In this document: positions 25,893 to 34,164 of the stretch, one piece after another
How the letters are laid out: each line of letters begins with the position of its first letter
How positions within the stretch are numbered: position 1 is the stretch's first letter
Assembly: GCA_965221585.1 (NCBI GenBank)
Contig: OZ244898.1
Span: forward strand, 2,108,001 to 2,172,000
Direction of reading: 5' to 3'
From: VXYK01 sp965221585
Lineage (GTDB): Bacteria; Actinomycetota; Acidimicrobiia; Acidimicrobiales; Aldehydirespiratoraceae
DNA: 64,000 nucleotides
The notes under the pieces: generated by a model
The model's input: only the letters and a program-made list of their open reading frames with translations
What the model was told of the DNA's origin: nothing
The model's database searches: none
Made by a program: the position numbers and the translations under genes

Positions 25893-26498
25893 CTATTTCG
25901 TCTCGCGGTCGAGCAGCGAGATCACCATCGCAGCCATCGCTTGCGCATCACCGTCATCGGGGACCAGGCGAAGCTCGGGGTCCAACGGCGGTTCGTAGGG
26001 ATCGTCTATGCCGGTGAAACCGCTGATCTCACCGGCCCGCGCCCTGGCATACAGACCCTTGGAATCACGCTTCTCACAAACATCGAGCGGGGTGTCCACG
26101 AACACCTCGATAAACGGGATCTGCGCCGCTTCATGGAGCGCCCGCGCATTGGCCCTCGCCGCGCGGTAAGGCGAAACCAGAGGGATCAACGAGACCGCGC
26201 CGGCATCCGCCAACAAACGCCCGACCTCGGCGACACGGCGCACGTTCTCATTGCGGTCCGCAGCCGAGAAACCCAGATCGCCATTGAGTCCGTGACGAAC
26301 GTTGTCACCGTCGAGCACATAGGCAAGACGCCCGGAGGTGACCAGAGACCTCTCCACAGCAACCGCCACACTGGACTTTCCCGAGCCCGACAAACCGGTG
26401 AACCATACAGTCGCCCCGCGTTGACCCAGAGCCTTCCATCGCTGCTCCCGCGACAGATGCCCCTGATGCCAGACGATGTTGGAGGAGGCTTCGCTCAC
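25893..26498 (-). CDS. cysC: Adenylylsulfate kinase
   Basis: CysC phosphorylates adenosine 5'-phosphosulfate (APS) to PAPS. The protein starts with NIVWHQGHLSREQR, the family's usual N-terminus, then has the P-loop GLSGSGKS (35-42), the LDGDNVRHGLNGDLGFSAADRNENVRR APS-binding region, and VSPYRAARANAR. I choose the GTG at 26498 because GAGGG lies about 10 nt upstream and it leaves cysN intact; an open frame continues to a start at 26531, overlapping cysN by 17 bp. It forms the end of cysD-cysN-cysC. About 201 residues, normal for the family. Confidence 0.93.
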   Translation of the reverse strand: MSEASSNIVWHQGHLSREQRWKALGQRGATVWFTGLSGSGKSSVAVAVERSLVTSGRLAYVLDGDNVRHGLNGDLGFSAADRNENVRRVAEVGRLLADAGAVSLIPLVSPYRAARANARALHEAAQIPFIEVFVDTPLDVCEKRDSKGLYARARAGEISGFTGIDDPYEPPLDPELRLVPDDGDAQAMAAMVISLLDRETK

Positions 26499-26514
26499 TG
26501 CGACTCGGCCCTCA

Positions 26515-27771
26515 TCAAGACGCCGTGCCAAGGATCATCCCCGCACCCACGGTCACGTTGCTGGCTTCGTCGATCAGCACGAAACTGCCGGTCTGGCGGT
26601 TCCGCCGGAACTCATCGAAGAACAGAGGCACCTGACTGCGGATCCGTACCCGCCCGATCTCGTTGAGCGACAGCTGAGACGCACTGTCGTCGCGGTGCAG
26701 GGTATTGATGTCCAGCTGATAGGTCAGTTCCTTGACGATGGCCTTGGTCGAGCGCGTGGTGTGCTTGATCACGAACTTGCTGTTCGGATACAACGAGACG
26801 CGCTCGCTCATCCAGCAGACCATCGCATCGATGTCTTGAGCCACGGTCGGCTGATTGTTGGGCCGCACAATCATGTCGCCCCGTGAGATGTCAATCTCGT
26901 CGTTGAGCCGAATCGTGACCGCCATCGGCGAGAACGCCTCGGCGACGGGACCATCGAAAGTCTCGATGCTCTTGATGGTCGAGGAGAAGCCCGACGCCAG
27001 CACCGTCACCTCGTCACCGGTGCGCAGGACACCGCCCGCAACAGTTCCCGCATAGCCGCGGTAGTCGTGATATTGATCGGACTGAGGGCGGATCACGTAC
27101 TGCACCGGGAAGCGGGCATCGATCAGGTTGCGGTCCGACGCAATGTGAACCTCCTCGAGGTGATGCAGCAACGACGGCCCCTGATACCACTCCATGTTGG
27201 CCGAACGGTCGACAATGTTGTCCCCGTGCAGCGCAGAAACCGGAATGAACGTCAGATCCGCGATGTTGAGCTTCGCTGCGAAGTCCCGGAACTCATTGCG
27301 GACCTCCTCGAATCGCTGCTGGTCGTAGTCGACAAGGTCCATCTTGTTGACCGCCAGAACCAGATGCGGGATCCGCAGCAGCGAAGCCAGGAAGGCATGG
27401 CGCTTCGACTGTTCCAGCACGCCCTTGCGGGCATCGATCAGGACGATCGCCAGATCGGCTGTGGAAGCCCCCGTCACCATGTTGCGGGTGTACTGAATGT
27501 GACCCGGGGTGTCGGCGATTATGAACTTTCGCCGCGGCGTCGCGAAGTAGCGGTAGGCCACGTCGATGGTGATGCCCTGCTCGCGCTCAGCCCGGAGTCC
27601 GTCAGTGAGGAGCGCCAGGTTTGTGTATTCGGTGCCCATCTGGGCCGAAGCCTTCTCGACGGCCTCTATCTGGTCCTCGAAGATCGTCTTGGTGTCGTAC
27701 AGCAGTCGACCGATGAGCGTCGACTTGCCGTCGTCAACCGAGCCCGCGGTGGCGAAGCGGAGCATCTCCAT
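26515..27771 (-). CDS. cysN: Sulfate adenylyltransferase subunit 1 (GTPase)
   Basis: CysN couples GTP hydrolysis to APS formation by CysD. The 418-residue protein is EF-Tu-like: G1 GSVDDGKST (10-18), the switch region REQGITIDVAYRYF, G3 DTPGH, G4 NKMD, then two beta-barrel domains (DARFPVQYVIRP and FVIKHTTRSTKAIVKEL regions). It has no fused CysC domain; the kinase is the next gene. The ATG at 27771 overlaps the cysD stop by 1 bp (TGATG), so translation is coupled. Frames reading further upstream lie inside cysD and are not real. Confidence 0.95.
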   Translation of the reverse strand: MEMLRFATAGSVDDGKSTLIGRLLYDTKTIFEDQIEAVEKASAQMGTEYTNLALLTDGLRAEREQGITIDVAYRYFATPRRKFIIADTPGHIQYTRNMVTGASTADLAIVLIDARKGVLEQSKRHAFLASLLRIPHLVLAVNKMDLVDYDQQRFEEVRNEFRDFAAKLNIADLTFIPVSALHGDNIVDRSANMEWYQGPSLLHHLEEVHIASDRNLIDARFPVQYVIRPQSDQYHDYRGYAGTVAGGVLRTGDEVTVLASGFSSTIKSIETFDGPVAEAFSPMAVTIRLNDEIDISRGDMIVRPNNQPTVAQDIDAMVCWMSERVSLYPNSKFVIKHTTRSTKAIVKELTYQLDINTLHRDDSASQLSLNEIGRVRIRSQVPLFFDEFRRNRQTGSFVLIDEASNVTVGAGMILGTAS

Positions 27772-28676
27772 CAGAAGTAGCCCTCCTTCTTGCGGTCCTC
27801 CATCGCCGCTTCGGACACCTTGTCGTCGGCGCGGGTCGCACCCCGCTCGGTGATCCGAGTCGCGGCCACCTCCTCGATGATCTTGTCGAGGGTGTCGGCA
27901 CTCGACGGAACGGCACCGGTGCAACTCATGTCGCCGACGGTGCGATACCTGACCGTCTCAGTGAAAGGCTCCTCCCCTTCCATCAAGGTGATGTAGGGGC
28001 CAGTCGACAGCAGAACGGAATCGCGTTCGAACACCTCACGCTGGTGCGCGAAATAGACCGACGGGATCTCAATCTCCTCGTCCTTGATGTACTGCCAGAC
28101 ATCCAACTCGGTGTAGTTGCTGATCGGGAACACCCTGATGTGCTCACCCATCCGGATCCGACCGTTGTAGAGGCTCCAGAGTTCGGGGCGCTGGTTCTTG
28201 GGGTCCCACTGGCCGAACTCGTCACGAAACGAGTAGACCCGTTCCTTGGCCCTCGCCTTCTCCTCATCGCGGCGAGCACCGCCGAAGAGCGCATCGAAGC
28301 GGTGCTGGGCGATTGCATGGAGCAGCACCGCGGTCTGAAGCCGGTTGCGGCTCGCCCTGGGACCGGTCTCCTCGGTGACCCTTTTGGCATCGATCGCCTC
28401 CTGCACCGACGCGACCACGAGCCGCACTCCGAGTTCGGCCACCCGACGATCCCGAAACTCAAGGACCTCAGCGAAGTTGTGGCCCGTATCGACGTGCATC
28501 ACCACGAACGGCATCTTCGCAGGCCAGAACGCCTTCTGAGCGATGTGCAACATGACGATGCTGTCCTTGCCGCCCGAGAACAACAGACAGGGGTTCTCGA
28601 ACTCCGCTGCCACCTCGCGGAAGATGTGAATCGATTCCGCCTCGAGTTGGCGCAGATGGGAGAGATCGAAAGACAT
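27771..28676 (-). CDS. cysD: Sulfate adenylyltransferase subunit 2
   Basis: CysD is the catalytic ATP-sulfurylase subunit that makes APS from ATP and sulfate. The 301-residue protein begins with LSHLRQLEAESIHIFREVAAEF, has the PP-loop SGGKDS (34-39), VMHVDTGHNFAEVLEFRD, and the highly conserved FPISNYTELDVWQYI and GDMSCTGAVPSSADT segments. The ATG at 28676 follows TAACCT by 8 nt; a longer open frame to 29279 is the antisense of cysQ. It is the first gene of cysD-cysN-cysC and is divergent from cysQ. Confidence 0.96.
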   Translation of the reverse strand: MSFDLSHLRQLEAESIHIFREVAAEFENPCLLFSGGKDSIVMLHIAQKAFWPAKMPFVVMHVDTGHNFAEVLEFRDRRVAELGVRLVVASVQEAIDAKRVTEETGPRASRNRLQTAVLLHAIAQHRFDALFGGARRDEEKARAKERVYSFRDEFGQWDPKNQRPELWSLYNGRIRMGEHIRVFPISNYTELDVWQYIKDEEIEIPSVYFAHQREVFERDSVLLSTGPYITLMEGEEPFTETVRYRTVGDMSCTGAVPSSADTLDKIIEEVAATRITERGATRADDKVSEAAMEDRKKEGYF

Positions 28677-28684
28677 CTGAGCCA

Positions 28685-28690
28685 AGGTTA
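28685..28690 (-). promoter_or_regulatory. Candidate -10 box of cysDNC
   Basis: TAACCT on the minus strand ends 8 nt before the cysD ATG; the divergent cysQ start is 66 bp away. Confidence 0.35.
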
Positions 28691-28742
28691 CGCCCAGCGC
28701 CACGCCGCCCCCACATCCAAGCTGCCTCCCATCCACAAGGCG

Positions 28743-29576
28743 ATGCGGATTGATTTGTCTAAAGGGAAGGCGGCTGCTGGAATCTGCACCATCGGAGTCG
28801 AACCAACCAACGCCTCGATCGAGGACCATCGTCTTGCGGCTCGATTGGCCGACGAAGCGGGTCGCCTGCTGGTCGAACTGCGCGCTCGGCTGCACGCTCA
28901 GGATGCTCCACCAGCGGTGATCAAGGCGCAAGGTGACCGGCAATCCCATGAGTTCCTCGTCGAGAAGCTGCGAGCAGCTCGTCCCGACGACGCGATCCTG
29001 TCTGAGGAGAGCCCCGACGACCCCGTGAGACTCAGCGCTCAACGCACCTGGATCGTCGACCCTCTCGACGGGACCCGTGAGTTCTCCGAAGTTCCTCGCA
29101 CTGACTGGGCGGTCCATGTGGCCCTCGTGGCCGACAGCCGTCCCATCGCCGGGGCGGTCGCACTCCCCGGTCTCGGCCTGGTCTTCAGCACCGCAGACCC
29201 GCAGCCCCTCGCGCCGCTGCAGGCTTCTCCGCCACGCCTGATCGTCTCGCGCACCAGGCCGCCCGCCGCGGCCGTCCACGTTGCGAACGACCTCGGTGCC
29301 GATCTGGTGGAGATGGGCTCTGCAGGCGCCAAGACCATGTCAGTGCTGCGCGGCGAGAGCGAAATATACGCCCACAGCGGAGGCCAGTACGAGTGGGACT
29401 CCTGCGCACCGGTGGCCGTGGCCGCAGCGGCGGGGTGCCACGTGAGCCGCATCAACGGCGACGAACTTCTCTACAACCAACCAGACCCGTATCTTCCCGA
29501 CCTGCTTGTCTGTCGCGTCGAGTTCGCGGAGGCCACCCTCAACAGCCTGGCCAACTTCGCCGACCAGACATGTTGA
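28743..29576 (+). CDS. cysQ: 3'(2'),5'-bisphosphate nucleotidase CysQ
   Basis: CysQ dephosphorylates PAP (and PAPS), the by-product of PAPS use, protecting the cell from PAP build-up. The 277-residue inositol-monophosphatase-fold protein has the first metal-site Glu pair in LSEES (88-89), the signature DPLDGT (106-111) in WIVDPLDGTREF, and the later metal Asp in YEWDSCAPVAVAAAAG. The first 25 residues are not conserved in character, so the true start may lie slightly downstream. It is divergent from cysDNC, which fits the pathway, and its stop overlaps the aquaporin start. Confidence 0.92.
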   Translation: MRIDLSKGKAAAGICTIGVEPTNASIEDHRLAARLADEAGRLLVELRARLHAQDAPPAVIKAQGDRQSHEFLVEKLRAARPDDAILSEESPDDPVRLSAQRTWIVDPLDGTREFSEVPRTDWAVHVALVADSRPIAGAVALPGLGLVFSTADPQPLAPLQASPPRLIVSRTRPPAAAVHVANDLGADLVEMGSAGAKTMSVLRGESEIYAHSGGQYEWDSCAPVAVAAAAGCHVSRINGDELLYNQPDPYLPDLLVCRVEFAEATLNSLANFADQTC

Positions 29577-30250
29577 GCCGCAAGCTGGTGGCCGAGGCCA
29601 CCGGGACAGCGTTCCTGCTGATCGGCGTGGTCGGGTCCGGCATCATGGCGGAACGACTCTCACCTGACGATGTCGGTCTGCAGCTCTTCCAGAACGCCGC
29701 GGCCACGGCCGCGGTCCTGCTGGCCATCATCGTCATGTTCGGTCCGGTATCGGGAGCACACTTCAACCCGGTCGTGACGATCGCCGACTGGGCGCTGGGG
29801 AGCTTCCCCCGGCGCCACATCGCCGCATACATCGCCGCGCAGCTGAGCGGGGCGGTGGCCGGGACCGTGTTGGCCAACCTGATGTTCGACCTCGACGCCA
29901 TCGACTGGTCAACCAAGACCAGGTCGGCCTCGCACCTGTGGCTCGGAGAAGTGATCGCCACCGTCGGCCTGCTCGCCGTCATCTTCGCACTGGTGCGCAG
30001 CGGAAGGCTCCACCTGATCGCCGGATCGGTGGCCGCCTACATCGGCGGGGCCTACTACTTCACGTCCTCCACCAGCTTCGCGAACCCCGCGGTGACGGTC
30101 GGCCGGATGTTCTCCGACACGTTCGCTGGGATCGAACCCGGATCAGCGCCGATGTTCATCCTGATGCAACTGATCGGCCTGTTGATCGCCGTGGGCCTGA
30201 TCCGCTTCATCTATCCCGATACCCGACCCGAGGGGTCCGGCCCCGCCTGA
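29570..30250 (+). CDS. Aquaporin / MIP-family channel
   Basis: The 226-residue membrane protein has six hydrophobic segments and the two half-helix motifs of the MIP family: NPV (66-68, in SGAHFNPVVTIADW) and NPA (172-174, in SFANPAVTVGRM), with the pore Arg179 after the second. NPV in the first motif is a common variant. Bacterial members carry water, glycerol, ammonia or metalloid acids. Its ATG overlaps the cysQ stop by 7 bp, so it is translationally coupled to a sulfur-assimilation gene, which is unusual. What it carries cannot be told from sequence. Confidence 0.92.
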   Translation: MLSRKLVAEATGTAFLLIGVVGSGIMAERLSPDDVGLQLFQNAAATAAVLLAIIVMFGPVSGAHFNPVVTIADWALGSFPRRHIAAYIAAQLSGAVAGTVLANLMFDLDAIDWSTKTRSASHLWLGEVIATVGLLAVIFALVRSGRLHLIAGSVAAYIGGAYYFTSSTSFANPAVTVGRMFSDTFAGIEPGSAPMFILMQLIGLLIAVGLIRFIYPDTRPEGSGPA

Positions 30251-30280
30251 ACCCGTCGGAGAACCCTCTCCCATCTCCCC

Positions 30281-30395
30281 CTAGCCCTGTCTCTTATGCC
30301 CGCTAGCCCTGTCTCTTATCCCCGCTAGCCCTGTCTCTTATCCCCGCTAGCCCTGTCTCTTATCCCCGCTAGCCCTGTCTCTTATCCCCGCTAGC
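30281..30395. repeat. 22-bp tandem repeat array directly upstream of nucS
   Basis: Five full 22-bp units (starting at 30281, 30303, 30325, 30347 and 30369) are followed by a partial one (CTAGC). Each reads CTAGCCCTGTCTCTTAT then (C/G)CCCG. Only the first unit differs, with G at position 18. There are no spacers. The array fills most of the gap between the aquaporin gene and nucS, and its broken last unit contributes the TAGCAT box of nucS. Confidence 0.97.
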
Positions 30396-30397
30396 AT
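30392..30397 (+). promoter_or_regulatory. Candidate -10 box of nucS
   Basis: TAGCAT ends 7 nt before the ATG at 30405 and begins inside the last, truncated repeat unit. No Shine-Dalgarno. Confidence 0.4.
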
Positions 30398-30404
30398 CGC
30401 GCGG

Positions 30405-31070
30405 ATGCGTCTCGTCGTCGCGCGCTGCACAGTTGACTACCAGGGGCGGCTGCAAGCCCACCTGCCCGAAGCAGTGCGCCTTTTGATGGTCAAGGCCGAT
30501 GGCAGCGTGGCGATCCACGCAGACGGAGGCGCCTACAAACCCCTCAACTGGATGAATCCCCCGAACCGCCTCGTCGAGGACGCCGAAGAGGGCCGCTGGA
30601 CCGTCACCAACCCCAAGGGCGAGACCCTGACCATCACCCTCCACGACGTGATCAGCGACATGTCAATCGAGATGGGACGAGACCCTGGTCTCCAAAAGGA
30701 CGGTGTCGAGGCCCACTTGCAGGAGCTTCTGGCCGACGATCCCACATCCATCACCGAAGGCCTGCGTCTGGTGCGTCGCGAATTCCCCACGAGTATCGGC
30801 CCCGTTGACCTGATGTGCCGCGACGCCGATGGGGTCGCGGTGGCCGTGGAGGTCAAACGCCGAGGCGAAATCGACGGAGTCGAGCAACTCAGCCGCTACC
30901 TCGACTTTCTGAACCGTGATCCGGCGCTGCGGCCGGTTCGGGGAGTGTTCGTGGCCCAGGAGATCAAACCTCAGGCGAAGGTACTGGCCGAGGACCGTGA
31001 GATCGAATGCGTCGAGGTGGACTACGACGAACTTCGAGGCATCGAATCACCCAACCCGAGACTCTTCTAG
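30405..31070 (+). CDS. nucS: Mismatch-specific endonuclease NucS/EndoMS
   Basis: NucS replaces MutS-MutL mismatch repair in many actinobacteria and archaea by cutting both strands at mismatches. The 221-residue protein has the N-terminal dimerisation/DNA-binding domain (MRLVVARCTVDYQGRL, MVKADGSVAIHADGGAYKPLNWM) and the C-terminal RecB-like nuclease domain with Asp135 (GPVDLMC) and Glu149-x-Lys151 (EVKRRGE). The sequence ends in PRLF, resembling the terminal beta-clamp-binding motif reported for actinobacterial EndoMS. The start is set by MRLVVARC and the -10 box 7 nt upstream. A tandem repeat array abuts its promoter. Confidence 0.96.
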   Translation: MRLVVARCTVDYQGRLQAHLPEAVRLLMVKADGSVAIHADGGAYKPLNWMNPPNRLVEDAEEGRWTVTNPKGETLTITLHDVISDMSIEMGRDPGLQKDGVEAHLQELLADDPTSITEGLRLVRREFPTSIGPVDLMCRDADGVAVAVEVKRRGEIDGVEQLSRYLDFLNRDPALRPVRGVFVAQEIKPQAKVLAEDREIECVEVDYDELRGIESPNPRLF

Positions 31071-31095
31071 GAGCCGATTTATAGGGCTGACGACC

Positions 31096-31101
31096 TATAC
31101 C
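31096..31101 (+). promoter_or_regulatory. Candidate -10 box of the VanW-family gene
   Basis: TATACC ends 10 nt before the GTG at 31112, giving a very short or no leader. Confidence 0.3.
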
Positions 31102-31111
31102 ATTGGGCACC

Positions 31112-32944
31112 GTGCGAAAGGCCCTTGTGGTGGTAGTCGGAACGGTCATCCTGATCGTGATCGCCTGGATCATCGACGATGTGGTGAACGGCACCGACAT
31201 CCCCAGGGGTGTCGAAATCGATGACATCTCGGTCGGGTCGATGACTCGTGAACAAGCGGCTGCACAGCTGGCGGAGCACCCCTCGCTCGACAGACCGATC
31301 ACCCTGGTGTGGGACCAGGCCAACGTCACCGCCACCGCATCCGAGTACGGGATCAGCATCGACATCGAGTCCACACTCGACGAAGCCGCCGAGAGCGGCG
31401 GCGCCGCCCAACCGTTCCGCTGGCTGTTCTCACCGATCGCGAACCGCCGCCTGACCCCCCACTACCTGCTCGACCGAAACACCCTCGTGGAACTGCTCGG
31501 CGAGGGGGCCGACGCCGTGCTCCTAGTAGACCCGGAAGGAGTGGGCGTGGCACTCGCCGACGGGATGTTCGTCGCCACGGACACAGCCAAGATACCCATC
31601 GTCGACATAGCTGAACTCGAGCGGCTGCTGCTGGCCGAGGTAGCGGCGCAGGACCCGAACCCTGTCGCCCTGCCGATTCTGGGGAGCGAGGCAATAGACG
31701 TCGGCGGCGCCGAACTGGCGCGGTACGCCAACGAACTGACCCAGGAAGGCATCGAAGTGGCGCTTCTCGGTTTCTCCGAGTACCACAAGATCCCCGACCG
31801 CGTGCTGCGGCAATGGGTGCGTTTCAGCTCCGACGGCGAAATTTCGCTGGACAACGACTCCGTTGTCTCGACGCTGGCCGCCCTGTTCGTCGGTCTCGGC
31901 GACCCCGGTCAGGAGACGACGTTCTTCGTCGACTACGCGGACAACATCCACATTGTCGGTGGAGCTCCCGGAAGCGTGTGTTGCGAGCACGACACAGGCG
32001 AGCGGATCCTGCAGGCACTGGTCGCGGGCCACAGCCAGGTCCAGGTGCGTCCCACTGAAGACCCCGACGCCAAGGGCGTGGCCTGGGCCGAGTCGCTGGG
32101 AATCAAAGAGGTTGTCGGCCAGTTCACAACCAGATTCGCTCCCAACCAGCCGCGTGTGATCAATATCTTCCGCATCGTTGAACTGACTCAAGGGGCGGTC
32201 ATCGAACCCGGGGAGACCTTCTCAGTCAACGGTTACGTCGGCCCTCGAACCGCTGAGAACGGTTTCGTGCCCGCAGGGATGATCTACGAGGGCGTCTTCA
32301 TCGACTCTGTTGGCGGAGGAATCTCCCAGTATGCGACAACGCTGTTCAACGCCGCGTTCTTCGCGGGCCTCGACTTCGGCACGTACCAAAGCCATTCGAT
32401 CTACCTTCCGCGCTATCCCTACGGTCGCGAAGCGACGGTCTCACATCCTGCGCCCGACCTCCAGATAGTCAACAACACGCCCTACGGGGTGCTGATCTGG
32501 CCGACCGTCACCGAGGACTCGATCACCGTCCGTCTCTTCTCGACGCGCACCGCCTTCGCGGAGCAGACGGGCCAGACGACCGAGCAGCACGGCCTGGTCT
32601 GCACCAACGTGTTCACGGAGCGGACCAGGACTTTCGTGGAGGACGGACGTCGGGAGGTCGACACGGTTCTTGCCCGCTACCACCCGGAGGGAGAACTCTG
32701 CGACGGAACCCCGAGCGTTTCCACGACCACGACAGACCCCGAAGGCGACACCGACAACGACGACGGTCCCCACGACGGCGAAGGCCCGGACAACGACGAC
32801 GTGGACGACGGTGAAGACCCCGACGACGGTGCTAACGACGGGACTGACGATGTCGAGGACGGCAGCGGGGATCAGGATCGCGACGACGCGGCTGTCGACG
32901 GCGGCACGGCTGACCACAGCACCGAGCAGGGCCCCTCAACATGA
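31112..32944 (+). CDS. VanW-family cell-envelope protein with acidic C-terminal tail
   Basis: The protein of about 610 residues has an N-terminal membrane anchor (ALVVVVGTVILIVIAWII), two repeated putative peptidoglycan-binding domains (GVEIDDISVGSMTREQAAAQLAEH is the typical start of PF12229), and a VanW domain (NQPRVINIFRIVELTQGAVIEPGETFSVN, GGGISQYATTLFNAAFFAGLD). After about residue 545 it ends in an Asp/Gly-rich tail. VanW function is not settled; an exported envelope role is likely. I start at GTG 31112; a TTG at 31103 would add three residues. It overlaps the next gene by 4 bp. Confidence 0.88.
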   Translation: MRKALVVVVGTVILIVIAWIIDDVVNGTDIPRGVEIDDISVGSMTREQAAAQLAEHPSLDRPITLVWDQANVTATASEYGISIDIESTLDEAAESGGAAQPFRWLFSPIANRRLTPHYLLDRNTLVELLGEGADAVLLVDPEGVGVALADGMFVATDTAKIPIVDIAELERLLLAEVAAQDPNPVALPILGSEAIDVGGAELARYANELTQEGIEVALLGFSEYHKIPDRVLRQWVRFSSDGEISLDNDSVVSTLAALFVGLGDPGQETTFFVDYADNIHIVGGAPGSVCCEHDTGERILQALVAGHSQVQVRPTEDPDAKGVAWAESLGIKEVVGQFTTRFAPNQPRVINIFRIVELTQGAVIEPGETFSVNGYVGPRTAENGFVPAGMIYEGVFIDSVGGGISQYATTLFNAAFFAGLDFGTYQSHSIYLPRYPYGREATVSHPAPDLQIVNNTPYGVLIWPTVTEDSITVRLFSTRTAFAEQTGQTTEQHGLVCTNVFTERTRTFVEDGRREVDTVLARYHPEGELCDGTPSVSTTTTDPEGDTDNDDGPHDGEGPDNDDVDDGEDPDDGANDGTDDVEDGSGDQDRDDAAVDGGTADHSTEQGPST

Positions 32945-34164
32945 AAGCTCAGACGGTCGTGGTGGGCGCCGGCCCGGCCGGCACAGCGGCTGCGATCGTC
33001 TTGGCCCGCGCCGACCACGATGTTCTGATCGTCGACAAGGCGACCTTCCCACGCGACAAGTGCTGCGGCGACGGCCTCACCGCCCTGGCCCTGCGCGAGC
33101 TTGAGTCCCTGGGTCTCGATCCAGGCCATATCGAGTCGTGGAATGTGGTTCGCGCCGCAGCAGTACGGTCACCGTCAGGAACCGAACGCCATTACCCGCT
33201 GCCCGACGGGCCGGGCTGTCACGCGGCCGTGGTTCCCCGGATCGACCTTGATGCCGCAATGCTGGAGGTGGCTCGCGTCAGCGGAGCTCGAATCGAACAG
33301 GGACGCACGGTGGTCGGCACCGAGGTGCTACCCGACGCCATCGACCTTCACATAGACAACCAGAACGGGCAGAGCCGACGCATTCGGGCCGTGAACCTGA
33401 TCGCCGCGGACGGCATGTGGTCGCCTGTTCGCAAGTCGCTGGGCCTGGCCGTCGACCACTACCTCGGTGAGTGGCATGCGTTCCGTCAGTACTGGCGCAA
33501 CGTCGGCGATCGGGCCGCGCGGGATATGATCGTCTGGTTCGAGCCCGACCTGCTGCCGGGATACGCGTGGTCCTTTCCCCTGGGAGGAGGTCGTGCGAAC
33601 GTCGGGTTCGGAATACGCCGCGATGGACGGCACAGCGTCGGCGAGATGAAGCAGTTGTGGCTCGATCTCCTCAGCCGACCGCACATCCGAGGGGCGCTGG
33701 GACCGGACGCGGTTGCTGAGGCGCCACACAAGGCTTGGCCGATCCCGGCGCGGGTCGGCCGCGTCCCCTTGGTCGGACCCCGTACGATGTTCGTCGGCGA
33801 TGCTGCCGCGGTCACTGATCCGATGACAGGCGAAGGAATCGGGCAGGCGCTGCTCACCGGTCGGCTCGCTGCCGAGTCGGTGCTGGCCCACCCCGACCCG
33901 CCGTCACACTACGCCAGGGCTGTTCGCAGAGAACTCGTAGCGGACGACCGCATGTCCCGCGCGCTGATTCCATTGTTGGCCCGGCCGCGGGTGACTCGCG
34001 GCGTCCTGAGGCTCACCGGGATGTCCTCGTGGACACGGCGCAACTTCGCCCGCTGGATGTTCGAGGACTATCCCCGGGCCCTGCTTGTCACGCCACGGCG
34101 CTGGAGGCCGAGAATGTTCACGGGCCCCGGTGCCTACCAGCGACAATTACGCTCAACACCATGA
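32941..34164 (+). CDS. Geranylgeranyl-reductase-family FAD-dependent oxidoreductase
   Basis: The 407-residue flavoprotein has the Rossmann motif GAGPAG (9-14), the DKATFPRDKCCGDGL segment typical of this family, PRIDLDAAMLE, and the second FAD motif FVGDAAAVTDPMTGEGIGQAL. Members reduce isoprenoid double bonds, for example in menaquinone or polyprenol tails and archaeal lipids. It is coupled by 4-bp overlaps to the VanW gene upstream and to a PAP2 phosphatase downstream; together these suggest polyprenyl or envelope lipid work, by inference. Confidence 0.88.
   Translation: MKAQTVVVGAGPAGTAAAIVLARADHDVLIVDKATFPRDKCCGDGLTALALRELESLGLDPGHIESWNVVRAAAVRSPSGTERHYPLPDGPGCHAAVVPRIDLDAAMLEVARVSGARIEQGRTVVGTEVLPDAIDLHIDNQNGQSRRIRAVNLIAADGMWSPVRKSLGLAVDHYLGEWHAFRQYWRNVGDRAARDMIVWFEPDLLPGYAWSFPLGGGRANVGFGIRRDGRHSVGEMKQLWLDLLSRPHIRGALGPDAVAEAPHKAWPIPARVGRVPLVGPRTMFVGDAAAVTDPMTGEGIGQALLTGRLAAESVLAHPDPPSHYARAVRRELVADDRMSRALIPLLARPRVTRGVLRLTGMSSWTRRNFARWMFEDYPRALLVTPRRWRPRMFTGPGAYQRQLRSTP

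Noticed and set aside
28677..29279. Upstream extension of the cysD frame
   Set aside because: It is the antisense of cysQ, and CysD similarity begins at the ATG at 28676.
30281..30395. Each repeat unit contains CTGTCTCTTAT, the first 11 nt of the Tn5 mosaic end used in sequencing adapters
   Set aside because: The next bases (CCCC) do not continue the mosaic end, and five regular 22-bp units in a row are not how adapter contamination looks. Treated as genomic.
30281..30395. Possible CRISPR array
   Set aside because: Units are directly adjacent without spacers and there are no cas genes in the window.
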